Shown here piece by piece: positions 32,481 to 56,869 of a DNA stretch of 64,000 nt. Both the position numbers and the translations under genes were made by a program. The DNA comes from Chinchilla lanigera (Eukaryota; Chordata; Mammalia; Rodentia; Chinchillidae). Each line of letters opens with the position of its first letter. Position 1 is the first letter of the stretch. The notes beneath the pieces are model-generated. The model was given only the letters and a program-made list of their open reading frames with translations. It searched no databases and was not told the DNA's origin. The DNA lies in assembly GCF_000276665.1 (NCBI RefSeq), contig NW_004955402.1, positions 2,536,192 through 2,600,191 on the forward strand, in the 5' to 3' direction.

Positions 32481-35400
32481 AGCCATGATTTAGTGGAGAG
32501 CGGGGACCGCAGGCCGTAGTACCTGTCACCTGGTATGGCAGTCCCTGGGGTCGCCTGTGTCCCGGCGTGGCATGGCTCGGGCTGCCAGGGGGGCCTCAGG
32601 GAGCTCCCCCTGCTCCCGGCAGCTGCCGGCCTCTGCCATGGGGCTTTCCTCCTCTGGAAAGCAGCAGTGGGTGGGAGGGTGCCGTGGGCCTAAAGCCGGG
32701 CCGCTCCCGTGCGGGTGAGGGGGGCTTTGCACACCCTGGAAGCTGTGGGAAGACGCAGGCCGCCTCTCATGTGGGCTGCGCGTTCTCCCTGCATCTTGAC
32801 CTGGGCATGAGCGCACAGATGCCCAGCAGAGGCCACCTCAGGTGAGCGACAGCTGCAGGCGGGGGCGGTAGGTCTCTCTGACGCAGATTCCCCGCTGCTG
32901 CTACCTTGGAATCCCCTGCCCCTTGTGTTGTAGTTCGTAGGTGCCTGGGAACACCGCGCTGCACGTCGTGAAGCAGTGGCAGTGACTGTTTCAGATGGCA
33001 TGTGAGCAGCTTCCTACTGTTCTGACGCCCGATAAGCAGTGCCCTGCACAAACCTGGGCCACTGCTGCCACCCAGAGCTCCCAAAACCCACGCTAAAAGA
33101 AAGGCGCACAGCTAAGTCGCTCCTCCCAGCCGCCTGGCAGTGCGACGGGTGTGGCAGGGCGGCCAGGCCCGGCACGAGGCCCGTGCGTCGCCGCGACTCA
33201 CCTGCTGCGGGCTCTTGCTGTGCGGCCTTAGCGCGCAGGGCCTGCGAAGAGAGAGAACACTTCCGGGACGGTGAGAGCGAGCCACGTGGTCCTCCCACTG
33301 CGTGGTGTAACAGCGTGACGCCTGACAGGGACAGCACACAAGCAGTTCGCAGTGGAGTCCACACCTCGGATAGTGAATACAAGGTGGCCACTGCTGGAAG
33401 ACTCAGGCTTGTGAGCGGCCAAGAATGAAAAGCCCTGTCCGCCCACCGTGCTTGGTCCCCTCTAACCCCCGCCTTCCCTCGAGGGCACACAACGCCCCGG
33501 GCTGGCCTGGCTGGTCCCAGGTCTGGGTGCCGCTCCCCAGGATCACCACCTCCCTGACCGCAGCGTGTGACCTGGGGAAGCCCAGGCTGGGGTCTCCTGT
33601 GTCTTCCTGCCTGTCCTAAACCCAAGACATCTAACTTCCTGGCTGCTTAGAGGCCTCGCTCGGGGAGGAGCCACACTTTGTGTGAAACTGTTGCACGGAA
33701 GCCCAGCAGCCATCAGGAGGCCGCCTACCTGCGTTTTCCTAGAGCTCTCCGCTGCCAAGCTGAGCGGCCTGCTGCGTCGCCCCCACGGTGGGGTGACCAC
33801 CGGCAGCACTGGCCAGAGCGGACCCCTGCGGGGAAGGCACGGCAGTGTCGGCCCAAGGCACTGTGCGGTCCCTGTGCCGAGTACCCGGGACGAGCCCGAG
33901 CCAGGAGGGATGCCGGCAACCCAAGAGCTGCGCAGCGGCCTCAGGACGCGCCCTGGCTCAAGCCAGAGGGACTGGATCTGGAAGAAATGGGAAAGATAGT
34001 GTGTGGCTTCTTAGTTCTCGCTGAACCCCACACCCAAGGCAGGAGGTCAGAGCAAGGCCCTGCCCTCCTGCAGGGAGGGGCCCCGGGGGAGGCCGGTCCT
34101 GACCTGGGCAAGAGGGCCACGAGCCATCTGCCAGGAGCTCTGTGACTTCGGAACTCTCTTAACCACTGGAGGCTTTGGCCTTGGGAACGCTAACCATACG
34201 GACACTCCGGTGATTGACTTCTGTGAAAGGAGTTTTCTGCAGTGATCTCCATTAAGCTACTTTAATTCCTTTGTCCATTTTCCTACAGGAAATTACTTTG
34301 AATTGTCTCGCAGAAATTCTTTTCCTTAAGAAGCCTTGTGGCTGGGGGTGCAGCCTGGCGGTGGACCTGCACCTGGTTTGTGCAGGCCCAGCTTCCACTC
34401 CTAGTGCCACAGGTCCCAAACCTGTGCTACAGCACTCCCCACTTCAGGGGGCTGGGGAGTCAGCTCAGCGGCGCAGCGCCTGCCTGGCAAGCGCGAGGTC
34501 GTGAGTTAGGTTCCCGGTACCGGAGAAAAGAAAAAAGAAAAAGAACTCACCAGCTCAGCCACCAGGTTTCCGGCTGTGTGTTCACTTAGACTACTGCTGA
34601 GCTTCTACCAAGTATTTTTCTTTTATATCCAATTTTGTTGACTTAAACTTAGCAATATGTGGCATCTGCAGGTGTCAGTCATTTTACCATCGAAGTGTTA
34701 CACCTACATTTGCTTTGTTCGGTGCTCATGACATCGGTAACTATCACTGGCCAGATACAGGACTTACTGTACACAGGGAAGTGCTGATTCAGTGAAGATC
34801 ACTAAATAAAAAGAAACGTGTTTTTAGCACAAATGGCTGCAGGGAAAACATCCCACAAGCACGGGGTCCCTTGTGGAAGCTGACCCCGTCCTGAAAGCCG
34901 AGATCTCCAGGGCCCCGGCACTAAACACGAGCACAGCAGTGCTGGGACCTTGTGGACCAGAACTCAAGCACTGAACCCAGCTCTGCAGGATCCAACTCTT
35001 TAAGATGGACAAGCGGCCAGCTATCTAAGAGTGACAGATCCTGTGGACTTTTTAAAGAGCAAAAAGCAAATGAGGACTTCACTGTTACTCCAGGTTGGCC
35101 CATCCCAGAGATGCTAATCCAGAGTCTCGGCTGCCCCGGGGCTTGCTCCTCTGAACACACCCCACAGCCAGGCACCCACGGCCACACCGCTCGGGGGCAC
35201 TCTGCCCCGTGCTTGTACGTGGGCCGCAGGCAGACACCAAGAAGCTGCTCGAGGAGGGGCGCGGAGGGAGGGGAAACTGCAGCCCCCGGTCCAGGTCCAG
35301 GTCCAGTCCCGCCCCAGCGGGTGGGGACGGGGGTGGGGGGGGTGGACCCGGAAGCCTGCGGGCCTGGGCGGCCGTGAGAAGGGGAGAATGCTCTGGGCCT

Positions 35401-35487
35401 GGACGTACCGACACCACCTGCCTCCCAGTCGCAGGGCAGTCATACTCCAGAGAAACAAACAGTGTGCACAAAAATAGCAATTTTTTT
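32481..35487. other. Intergenic region between convergent PPP4R1 and RALBP1
   Basis: About 3 kb separates the two 3' ends. It is GC-rich, with many CpG sites between about 33090 and 33960. It holds one ID SINE (34448-34544) and short GTCCAG-type repeats near 35290. Long open frames occur on both strands, but they overlap each other and show no protein-like pattern or splice structure. No gene is supported. Confidence 0.7.
34448..34544 (+). mobile_element. ID-type SINE between the two genes
   Basis: GGGGCTGGGGAGTCAGCTCA through GAGGTCGTGAGTTAGG and GGTACCGG, then an AAAAG-rich tail. It is the only clear repeat between PPP4R1 and RALBP1. Confidence 0.88.
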
Positions 35488-36834
35488 CCCAAATGGCTGT
35501 TGAATTTATTTGCTTGATCAATAATGGTTCTGACAAAAAATTAGTTAACCAATCAGACATTTTGTAATGAAATACTAATTTAAAAAACCCATGACACCTT
35601 GATAGAAATTAGAGTTTACACAAACAGAAAAGAAACCTTCAATATTGCCAACGAATATAAAATGAATAAAATATGTCTGACAGGACAGCAAGGCATTTAT
35701 ACATTTATATTTGACACCTGACCAATTTTTTCAGTCACCATAATATCTTCTCTCCAGATTTAAAAAAATAGTATGCTGATTTCTATAACAAAGCTTTTTT
35801 TCGTACAAAAATCAAATAATGGCCAACAAGTCACAACAGTGCAATAGGTAGGATAAAAAACCGCATCAAACAGGTGCTGAAAATAAATACTAACTAGGAG
35901 GAGGAGAGAGCCCTCGGGTTCTTCGGAGCCCCGAGGTTGCCTGCTCGACACTCACCTGACTGCCTGACCTGCTGCCCCCGGCCTGGCGAGGCCTCCTAGC
36001 GGGCGGCAGGAGGAGGAGAGGGGGCAAGTCATGGCAAGCAGGAAAGAAGTCATCTCCCACTGCTCCATCCGGGCACTCAGGCGTCCCTCAGGAGACTGAC
36101 TGAGGTGACAGGGACAGCTGAAAACTCGTGTTGCAGAGCGCAGCCCAGCTCCTCCAGCACACACGGGCCTTGCAGCCCAGGCCAGCGACCGGAGGAGCTG
36201 TGTCCGCCTGGAGGGCCGGTGGGGGAAAGTTTGGGCTTTGAGACAGATCTCTGTGGGCCCCTCGGGTGAGGTGGCCACCTGCGGCCACGGGGCAAAGGCC
36301 TCTGGCGGCCCCTGGCAGTGAGTGGCCGGCAGGCGGAGCCCGCGGCAGCCTCTGTGGCCACTCGGCCGGCCTCGGCTGAGAACTGAGAGAGGAGAGCGTG
36401 ACAGGGCTAAGGGACACCAGCGGGGGCCGCCCGGCCAGTCGGGAGAGGAGCGGCGCCCTCGCCGAGTCGTCTGCACCGAGGAGGTGTGGAAGGCACAAGC
36501 AAGAGTGACTAGGTACGCAGAGGCCTGCGGGCGACGGCGGGCACCCCGCAGGCGCAGCAGTGACCTGGTTTGGTTCCCCCCCTTGGATGAGAAAGAGATC
36601 CTGATTCTGCTGTGATAAAAAAGCAAAGAAAGACAATTTTTGGTTTAAAAAGAAGCCACTCAAGGGTTAAAATCGTTACTTTACGTTAACGAAGAAAATT
36701 AATTTTCAAATAAGCTGACACTATCTGGAAGAGCATCTGTCCACGGCCCACGGGCGCCCTGCTCCGTCCTCCGGAACCTGAGTCTGAGGACCGTCGTGGG
36801 GACGCGGGCGGAGAGCCGACTCCAGAGAGCGCGC
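35488..36834 (-). other. RALBP1: RALBP1 3' untranslated region
   Basis: About 1.35 kb without recognisable SINEs: GC-rich near the stop codon and AT-rich at the distal end. The cleavage position is inferred from the poly(A) signal at 35505-35510. Confidence 0.75.
35505..35510 (-). terminator. RALBP1: RALBP1 poly(A) signal (AATAAA on minus strand)
   Basis: This is the first AATAAA met on the minus strand after the stop codon. Downstream on that strand is a T/G-rich stretch (TATTTTTGTGCACACTGTTTG), as expected for the downstream element. Confidence 0.75.
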
Positions 36835-49452
<12,618 letters not shown>

Positions 49453-49461
49453 GCTGGCACC
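49453..49461 (-). other. RALBP1: RALBP1 5' UTR bases in the first coding exon (inferred)
   Basis: CTGTGGTCAG on the minus strand looks like an acceptor, leaving GGTGCCAGC as 5' UTR before the ATG. The remaining 5' UTR exon and the promoter would be right of the window; no CpG-island promoter is seen between here and 64000. Confidence 0.6.
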
Positions 49462-51334
49462 CTGACCACAGAGGGAGCGGCCTCCGTGTCACCTGTCCAT
49501 CACACACACCTGTGTGGAGAAAACGTCCCGTCACCTACTCCACTCCAGAAACACCAACACCCCTGGGCCTGGGGCACCAATTCACCCTGCACGTACCAGT
49601 CCAGTCCTCCCCACGCCCCCAAAACATCCTTTATTTGCTTTCTTGGATTATGTTCCAGGCATCACCCGTGTCCATGCTGAGGTGAGATGAAGGCACTGCG
49701 GTCCTCGAGTGTCAGAAAAGTAAGCCCAATGCAAATCCAAGTGACGGCTCTTACACAGAACTCACCAAGGTAAAGGGCTTCACTCTGACTGCCAAGCAAC
49801 ATGAAGTCTTACTACGTTCATGCTGTGACCGAACAACCATGCACAGCACATGACAAAGACTAGGAGGGTGACGACGAGCCTTGGAGGGACCGAGTGCCCA
49901 CACTGCAACCCAAAGCCCACCTATTTATCATGAAGCGCCAACACTGCGATTAAACCTGAACACTGAGGTTCTAGCTTAGAAAAAACAGCTCACACCTTAA
50001 CTTCTTTGTCTTAAAAAAAAAAAAATCAACATGCATGCAACAGGTTTGCCACCCCTGGACTAGAACTACGCATGAGCGGTTTCTATCACTAACTTAGAGA
50101 GGTAAAAATGGTAAGCTTAATGATTCACATAATCACATTCTGGGGCTACTAACAGCCATTATATTTTATACAGCAGCTCTGCTGAAGGAAACCAGAGCTG
50201 ACTGAATCCTAAAATACGCACAGAACAGTTTCCACACGGCAGGCACAATGGAGGACAAACATAAGAAGAGTTCAAACCCTGGTTCCTTTTTTCTTCTCTA
50301 GACAGAAGGTACACAGTCTGAATACAGTGTTGAAAAGCCACCTGGACTAGTTCTGTCCCTCTGGACAGCCGTTCTGATATGAAGCTGAAACACTACTGGA
50401 CTCAGTTTTTCTCTCTGTACTCACTTTTAAAGGTTATTCTGCAGCTTCAAACCCCACAAGTCACAAGTGAGGAGTCTGATAAATCTGACCACAAACAAGG
50501 TCAAAAGACAAGCCAATGTGAGAAGAACTGCAAGTTGTGAAAGAAAATGAATTTAAAAACAAACCAATGAAAATGGGAATAAATCAGAAGAATGACACAA
50601 AAGAGTCAACAGACAGTTCACAGAAAAGCTATGTGTGTCTCACTACTGCACACATGAAAACAACTTTCAGCTTCAGTGATAATCTCTTACGCGACGAGTT
50701 GCTTTTCTGTTATCAGACTGGCCAAGAACTCAAAGGTCTGTACGATCCAGGGCTGGCAGGAGTGTGAGGGAACGAAGATGCCGCGAGTACCTGCCACTGT
50801 CCATGCACACACCAGCACAGTCTGGTCATCGCCACCAGTATCTCAAGTACATTCTCTTTCACTCAGGAAGTTCTCTTTTAGGTACTTCTCCTTCCGATAG
50901 ACTTTTACAAGACTGCAAGGATACATGCACGAAAATATTAACTACAGCACTGAGAAGATAAAAATAAGCACTTCACCTTGCTGTCAACAGAACGTGACGT
51001 GCACCGAGCTGTCCACATGACACGCCCTCGGCGAGCACTTCACACAGAGCGGGCCGGCACTGCTGTGGAACAGCAGTGATGAGCGCCAGGGCAGCACCAG
51101 CCCAGCAGAGAAAACAGAAACGATCAGAAAGAAGTTTTACCCACTGTTAACTCCAAGAAGTGTCACAGGGGGAGGGAGGGAAAGCTGTGGCTTCCTATGC
51201 TTCGTCCCTTCTGTGCAGTGCGAGCCTTCCCACGTGCATGTGTTACTTTATCGTCTGTAACAATGAACAGGGCCAAAAGTTTTTTCTCACAAATCAGGTG
51301 GTATTAAATGCGCACTAGTCATGCACCAGTTTTG

Positions 51335-51445
51335 AGCCAGCTGTGGTGGCACATGCCTGGAACTCCAGCACTCAGCAGGACTGCTGCAAGTTCAACACCG
51401 ACCTGGGATAAAATGAGACGCTATCTCAAAAATCAAAAAAAATCA
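51335..51445 (+). mobile_element. B1 SINE (short, diverged)
   Basis: AGCCAGCTGTGGTGGCACAT, CTGCAAGTTCAACACCGACC, TGAGACGCTATCTCAAAAAT. No internal duplication. Confidence 0.75.
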
Positions 51446-51574
51446 GTTTTAAAGTACTTAACAAATATTAAAAGCAATTTTTCCAGTATACTTCAAATAT
51501 ATAAATATACATATAAAAAGTATAAAGAACAAGAAAAGATTAGTGAGTATCTCTCAATTAAAAGATTGTAAGTG

Positions 51575-51665
51575 GGGGCTGGGGATATAGCTCAGTGGCA
51601 TAAGCGCCTGCTTGGCAAGCGCGAAGCTGTGAGTTCAATCCCTGGCACAGCAAAAAAAAAAAAAG
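51575..51665 (+). mobile_element. ID-type SINE with perfect 14-base duplication
   Basis: GGGGCTGGGGATATAGCTCA to GAGTTCAATCCCTGGCAC and an A tail, flanked by AAAGATTGTAAGTG at 51561-51574 and 51666-51679. Confidence 0.92.
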
Positions 51666-51821
51666 AAAGATTGTAAGTGATCTTTTTTCCTTTCACCATT
51701 CAGCATTTTAGAAATGTTCTACCACATATATTACTGTTGTATAACAGATGTACCATATTAATACAATATGCATTAATGCTTGTTTTTATCCTGTATTGAA
51801 AACAAGAGAAAAGTTTCAGTT

Positions 51822-52172
51822 ATGTTTTGTGTCTGGGTGTCCCTTCAAAACCATGATGCAGTCATGGGACGGGCTTTTAGTTTATGACTGACTCATGGGT
51901 GTGAGTGCTACATCGTCCTGGGGCAGGTAGTCTACACACCAATGTAAGGGAGGGAAAGAGGCTGCTTGCTGCCACTCCTCCCTTTCCGCTCTTGTTGCTT
52001 TTGCTGTTCTCCCACCATGAACTGTTGCCTTCTGCCATGTGCCACTCTGCCTTGGAGCCAGCTGAGTATGGACTGAAACCTCCACACACTGTGAGCTAAA
52101 TAAACCTTTCCTTCCTCAGTTTTGGGCATCAGGTATTTTGTCTCAGCAATGAGAGAAAAGTAACCAAGACAG
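51822..52172 (+). mobile_element. MaLR-like solo LTR
   Basis: Starts TGTTTTGTGTCTGGGTGTCC and ends with GTGAGCTAAATAAACCTTTC (AATAAA poly(A) signal), CAGGTATTTTGTCTCAGCAA and AAAAGTAACCAAGACA, the typical MaLR LTR end. CAGTT occurs at both flanks, consistent with a 5-base duplication. No internal or envelope sequence is seen. It is antisense to RALBP1. Confidence 0.7.
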
Positions 52173-52230
52173 TTCCATTAAAGGACTGATAAGCACCACT
52201 TTACTTCTGTCTTCCTTGTTAAGCCCTATC

Positions 52231-52390
52231 TTTTGGCTTTGTGTTTTCCCATACGAGGGACTAAACCCAGAGGCACTGTACCACTGAGCTACATCCCAGC
52301 CCTTTCTGAGACAGGATCTTACCAAGTCAAACTTGCAACCCTCTTGCCTCAGCCTACCAAGTAGCTGGGATTACAGGCATGCAGCTTCGA
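52231..52390 (-). mobile_element. B1-ID dimeric SINE (antisense)
   Basis: Antisense ID (GAGGGACTAAACCCAGAGGC, GAGCTACATCCCAGCCC) then antisense B1 (TGAGACAGGATCTTACC to GGGATTACAGGCATGCAG). A second B1 copy follows immediately. Confidence 0.78.
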
Positions 52391-52395
52391 CTATC

Positions 52396-52541
52396 ACTTT
52401 TTTTTGAGACGGTGTCAACTATGTAGTGCAGGCTGGCCTTGAAATCACTTATGTAGCCCTGTCTGGCCTTGAACTCACAGGAATTCTCCTTGCCTGGACC
52501 TCCCAAGTGCTGGGATGATAGGCGTGCACCACCACACCTGG
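52396..52541 (-). mobile_element. B1 SINE (with internal duplication)
   Basis: TTTTTTTTGAGACGGTGTCA, GGCTGGCCTTGAAATCACTT, TCTGGCCTTGAACTCACAGG, GATGATAGGCGTGCACCACC. CGACTATCACT and CAGCTATCACT flank it, so it jumped in next to the older dimeric SINE. Confidence 0.88.
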
Positions 52542-52675
52542 CTCAGCTATCACTCTCTGCAGCGTGTTCTGTTTTCCAACGTTCAGCACCTCCTCCACTG
52601 TGTTCCTTAGGACACACAAGTAGAAGGAGCTGCCTCTGGCCCGCTTCCTGCCTGGTCCAACCTGCTGCCCCCACC

Positions 52676-52832
52676 CTTGTTTTGGAGTCCCGGCCCTTGA
52701 ACCCAGGCAGTGCTACGCTGCATCCTCAGCCCCTTTTCTGAGACAGGTTCTCCTAATTTGCCCCAGGTTGAGCAAACTTGCCATCCTTCATTCTCCTGCC
52801 TCAGCCTCTGAGTAGCTGGGATTACCAGGATC
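52676..52832 (-). mobile_element. B1-ID dimeric SINE (antisense)
   Basis: Antisense ID remnant (CTTGAACCCAGGCAGTGC, GCATCCTCAGCCCC) then antisense B1 (TGAGACAGGTTCTCCTAA to AGTAGCTGGGATTACCAGG). Confidence 0.72.
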
Positions 52833-53847
52833 AGGCTTTCCTCTCCGAATTTTTACTTGGCTTCTCATACCTTAAACAGTAAGCTGGAGAAAGGGAATGC
52901 GGAATCTTCTGATGGTGATGGAAAACATTCTATAACCGGACTGTGTTGGTTGCTACACACTCTAAATTCACAATCATTAAACTGTACAATTCAAGGGGCT
53001 GAGTCACTTGCCGTGTCCATGTTTCCCTGACAGCTGTTAGGAAAAAGGTGACAAGGCTCAGCAACAGCACCAGCACCCTTCCTCCGGCCCGGGCCATGAG
53101 GCAACTGCCTTCCCTGCAAGTCTGGGCACCCCTCCCCCACTCACTGTACCACACTTGCATGGCCTGCAACCCAGCCTCACACAGCCATGCACACACAGTC
53201 CTCAGATGCGCTCTACCACACCGAGTGTGTGCTCCACTCCCAACACAGCTGCCTGTGAGAGACACCAGGACTGAATCTTGCCCTTAGCCTTCAATTCCAG
53301 CTTCAATGTAAGTTTTATACAAGTTCCTGAGCTTCTGGAACTCTTCTATAGAGTAACATATAGGGTATATCTGTGAAAAAAGTCAGTATTTTTCTGTCTG
53401 CAGAGACACTAAGTAACCTGCCCTGAATCACACACGGCAACAGATGAAGCAGAATGATGTGACTGAAACACCCTTGTCTCGCACACTACCCTTGTGTATG
53501 CACGGGAGCAGAGGACCAGACGTCTGGGCAGGAGGAGCCCTCAGCGTCCAGAGGAGACAGAGCACAGCCTGGTGCAGCAGGGCCTGCCAGGGTGCACAGG
53601 AAAGGCAGCCGAGAGGAGGTGGCCCGGCTGGGAAGGCCAGGCCGACAGGAAGGGTGGCACCTGGCCCCTATACAGCCTTCCTTGTGCACGCACTACCGCC
53701 CCAGAGCACCTTATTGCCTCCCGCTTCACTGTCACCTTCACTCAGCTTCCACACTCGCTGAGGACGACAGGAAGAGAGTTGATCATCAAGCACTTAGCAG
53801 GTCACCTGGTAAAAACTGCTCCAAAGAAGTCCATGTGGATTTGTGCT

Positions 53848-54080
53848 ATGGACCGAATGTGTCTCCCCAAAACGTGTGTGCTGAGACTCCATCCCCGGCA
53901 GGAGGGTACGAGGAGGTAACAAGGTCGCAAGCAGGACCTCGTGCAAGGGGATCAGCATCCTCCTCAGGGTGGAGGAGCTGAGACACCCTGCCCACCGCTG
54001 GGGAACAGACAGCAAGCAGCCTTGGCCCTGGACCACCCAGCCTCCAGGACCAGGAGCCCTTGCAGGTTGGGGCACACAAT
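53848..54080 (+). mobile_element. Possible MaLR/MLT-like LTR remnant
   Basis: GCTATGGACCGAATGTGTCT, CCCCAAAACGTGTGTGCTGA and later CCACCCAGCCTCCAGGACC resemble a common mammalian LTR-type repeat. It is old and the boundaries are unsure. Confidence 0.35.
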
Positions 54081-54598
54081 GATGACCTGCTGCACACAGC
54101 TGGGCACAGCTGGCAGCAGACAGGAAGCGGGGAGGGCTGCATGGAAGACAGCTGATTTAGAGAGAAAGAACACTGTGTCTGCACTGGGACACACACCGGC
54201 CAGTGGGAGCAACAGCCTAAACACACAGGAGGCAGAAGACCGAGAACTTAACAGCCCACAGTAAATTCAGCATAAGTACCCAAAGGCAAGAGAACAGCAA
54301 ATATCAGAAATCCCTATTTCTGAGGCACAAGGAGCCTGGTATAAGTTTGTTTTTTGTTTTTTGTGGGGTTTTTTTTTTTTTGTAATTTCAATAAAGAATA
54401 CTATCCCTATTTCTCCTGGAAAATGTAACTACAAATCTTGGACATCAGATTTTTTTTCAAAAAGACAACTCCACTCACTTCGATAGCATACACACCAAAA
54501 AGGACAACTGAAAGGTGGAGAGAAAGCAAACAGCTAGGAAAATAAGAAGAGGTTTTTTTAGTTTGGTTTGCTTTGGTCTTGTCTTGGGGAGTATGTGT

Positions 54599-54660
54599 GA
54601 GCGTGTGTGTGTGTGTGTGTGTGAGAGTGTGTGTGTGCATGTGAGTGTTGCGAGTGTCAG
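54599..54660 (+). repeat. (TG)n microsatellite
   Basis: Runs of GTGTGTG broken by GAGA and CATG. It lies next to an old antisense ID SINE. Confidence 0.9.
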
Positions 54661-54685
54661 TGTGTATGAGTGTGCATGCACACGC

Positions 54686-54757
54686 ATGCTGAGGATCAGA
54701 CCCAGGGCTCGTGCACATGTTCAGAAAGTGCTCTACCACTGACCTACATCCCTAGCC
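54686..54757 (-). mobile_element. ID-type SINE remnant with microsatellite tail
   Basis: Antisense GAGGATCAGACCCAGGGCT and GTGCTCTACCACTGACCTAC resemble an old ID element. On the minus strand it is followed directly by the CA/TG microsatellite at 54599-54660, which could have grown from its tail. Confidence 0.6.
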
Positions 54758-55082
54758 ACCAAGATTTTCTTTTGCTTCACATCCCAGATTGCAGCTAAAG
54801 ACGTCAGGATCCCAAACCCCAATGGGCAGAGGCAAGGGAAAAAGTTTTAGTGGTGCAGAGAGTGTGGTAATGAGTACTATCCCAACCAATCAGAGGAACC
54901 AAAGAGAAGCCCAGCGAGAAACCCTTAAGTACAGTTCACTGATTTTAGCAAGGCTCTGGAGAAGAAAACAAAGCCTTTTCAACAACTGGTGCTGGGCAGG
55001 GAAATGAGACTCATCCCACCATGTCACGAACTATAACTCGTGACACAGCAGACCTAAAATTTAAAGTCTAAAAATTGCAAAA

Positions 55083-55206
55083 TAAGCCAGGCATAGTGGC
55101 ACATGGCTGTAATTCCAGCACTCAGGAGGCTGAGGCAGGACAACTATTAAAATTCTCTAGGTTGGCTGGGCTACAACAGCAAGATCTTATCTCAAAATAC
55201 AAACAT
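55083..55206 (+). mobile_element. B1 SINE (short, diverged)
   Basis: TAAGCCAGGCATAGTGGCAC, GGAGGCTGAGGCAGGACAAC, GATCTTATCTCAAAATAC. It lies about 100 bases before the LINE-1. Confidence 0.78.
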
Positions 55207-56869
55207 ACAAAAACTGTTAAAAAAAATTTTAAAGATCAAAAAAGTTCTAAAAACATCTTCCCAGGCAGTACTAGGAAGCACTAACTATATATTTAAACAT
55301 ACAGTGGAGAACTTCTGGGAAGATGGGAGAGTGGTGAGCAGCAGGGAAAGAGCCTGAGAGGTGCCATCCAGACACCGGAACACAGCAATGTAAGGAAGAC
55401 AAGAAAGAGGGAAGGGGTCCCCTGAACCCAGGAAGGATCTGAAGTGAGAACTGAAGCCTACAGGGACAGGGCAGAGAGAGAGTTCAATGAAGGAGAAGGA
55501 GTTAGCCAGCAGAACACTCCAAGTTGGGACTCACTGTGTGGATCAAACCTGCAGACACATGAGGTGACAGCTGGCAACCCCAGAGGCCTCCAGCGAGAGG
55601 TGCGGCAGTGGAAGAGAACAGCAGATGTGGAGAATTGCACTAGCTAGGGGTGAGTGCTGAGGGCTCAGTCATCCTGCATTGGCCAGGAGAATGCGATTGG
55701 CCAGGAGTCATCTTGGAGAGGGGCTGGCTGAGCTCAGAACTCAGAACAACTGCTAGATCTATCTAGCAGTTCCCAGCTGACTTAAAGCTTGCAGAAGGTA
55801 TGCTGATGCCTCAGGCTGAATGGGTCTGCTTCCAGCCTCATAGCCAGAATCCATCCTGAATGTCAGGGGATATGAAGGTGTAGGCTCACTGAGATTATCC
55901 ACTACCGTGCCATAAAGCTACTCCTGGCTTGCCGGGATAAACCAACACAGATTTGGACTCTATCTCCACACACTGTCTACCAGTGACAGCAGAGACAAAC
56001 CTGGAAGTGGACTTTTATTTATCTCTTTCTGTTTTGTTGTTGTTGTTGTTTGTTTAAACACTTTTCTCCTTTACTGTTTGATCTTGTTTCTACATGAGTG
56101 TGAATGTGGTTACTAGCTTCTTTGTGGCTGTTGTTCTGTTCTGTTCTTCCCTTTATTTCTTCCTTCTCTCTTTCCCTTGTCTTTTGCATCAGTTTCCCAA
56201 AGTTTCTGTGATCTCCCTTTGTCTTCCAGCCTTGTTTCTAGACTCTTCCTCCTACTTCTCTATTTTTCCCTAACCTCTTTTAAATTTTCTCGCCTGAAGG
56301 TAAAACTGACACACTGAGGACTTATTTACTACACATAATTCTGGTTTGTTTTAGATTTTGTTATATGACCACAAATGTAGTTCATACAGTTAAAGGTAGC
56401 AAATTAATGGTTACCTCCATTTGTCATTTTCTATGCTGTGTTTGATGCTATTGTTACTGCTCATTGTACCACTTTAGCCAAAGTGATATAACTGTTCTAA
56501 CCAGCTGTTCTTCCTGGTATTCCTGTTCTTCCAAGACTGAGACTGACTAAGGATCAGAGAAAATGCTGTGGGCCAGTGCCAAAGAATCAGGGACTGGGCC
56601 AGACAGGCAGTAATTTCTCATCCTCAACAAACTGAAGCAGAACCTTGCAACAGACTCAAAACCCCAAAACCAGCTACACTTGGAAGACACCCTGGAGAAG
56701 TAGTCATTTCCTAAGGGTTCTAAATACTAACAATAAAGCTACTCACCATAAGCAATTTACAAGCATCAACTCACAAGTTAAAGCTACTGTGATAAAATCA
56801 GCATGGTACTGGCAAAAAAAAAAAAAAAAAAAAACCAGAAGAAAAGAAGACACTTAAAGAAAATGCAAG

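Noticed and set aside
33014..33625. Open frame of 203 codons on the minus strand between the genes
   Set aside because: It sits in CpG-rich DNA where stops are rare; other frames on both strands are open too. There is no protein-like pattern.
35952..36663. Two overlapping open frames of about 190-220 codons on the minus strand
   Set aside because: They lie in the GC-rich RALBP1 3' UTR after the stop codon and have low-complexity Pro/Arg/Ser-rich translations.
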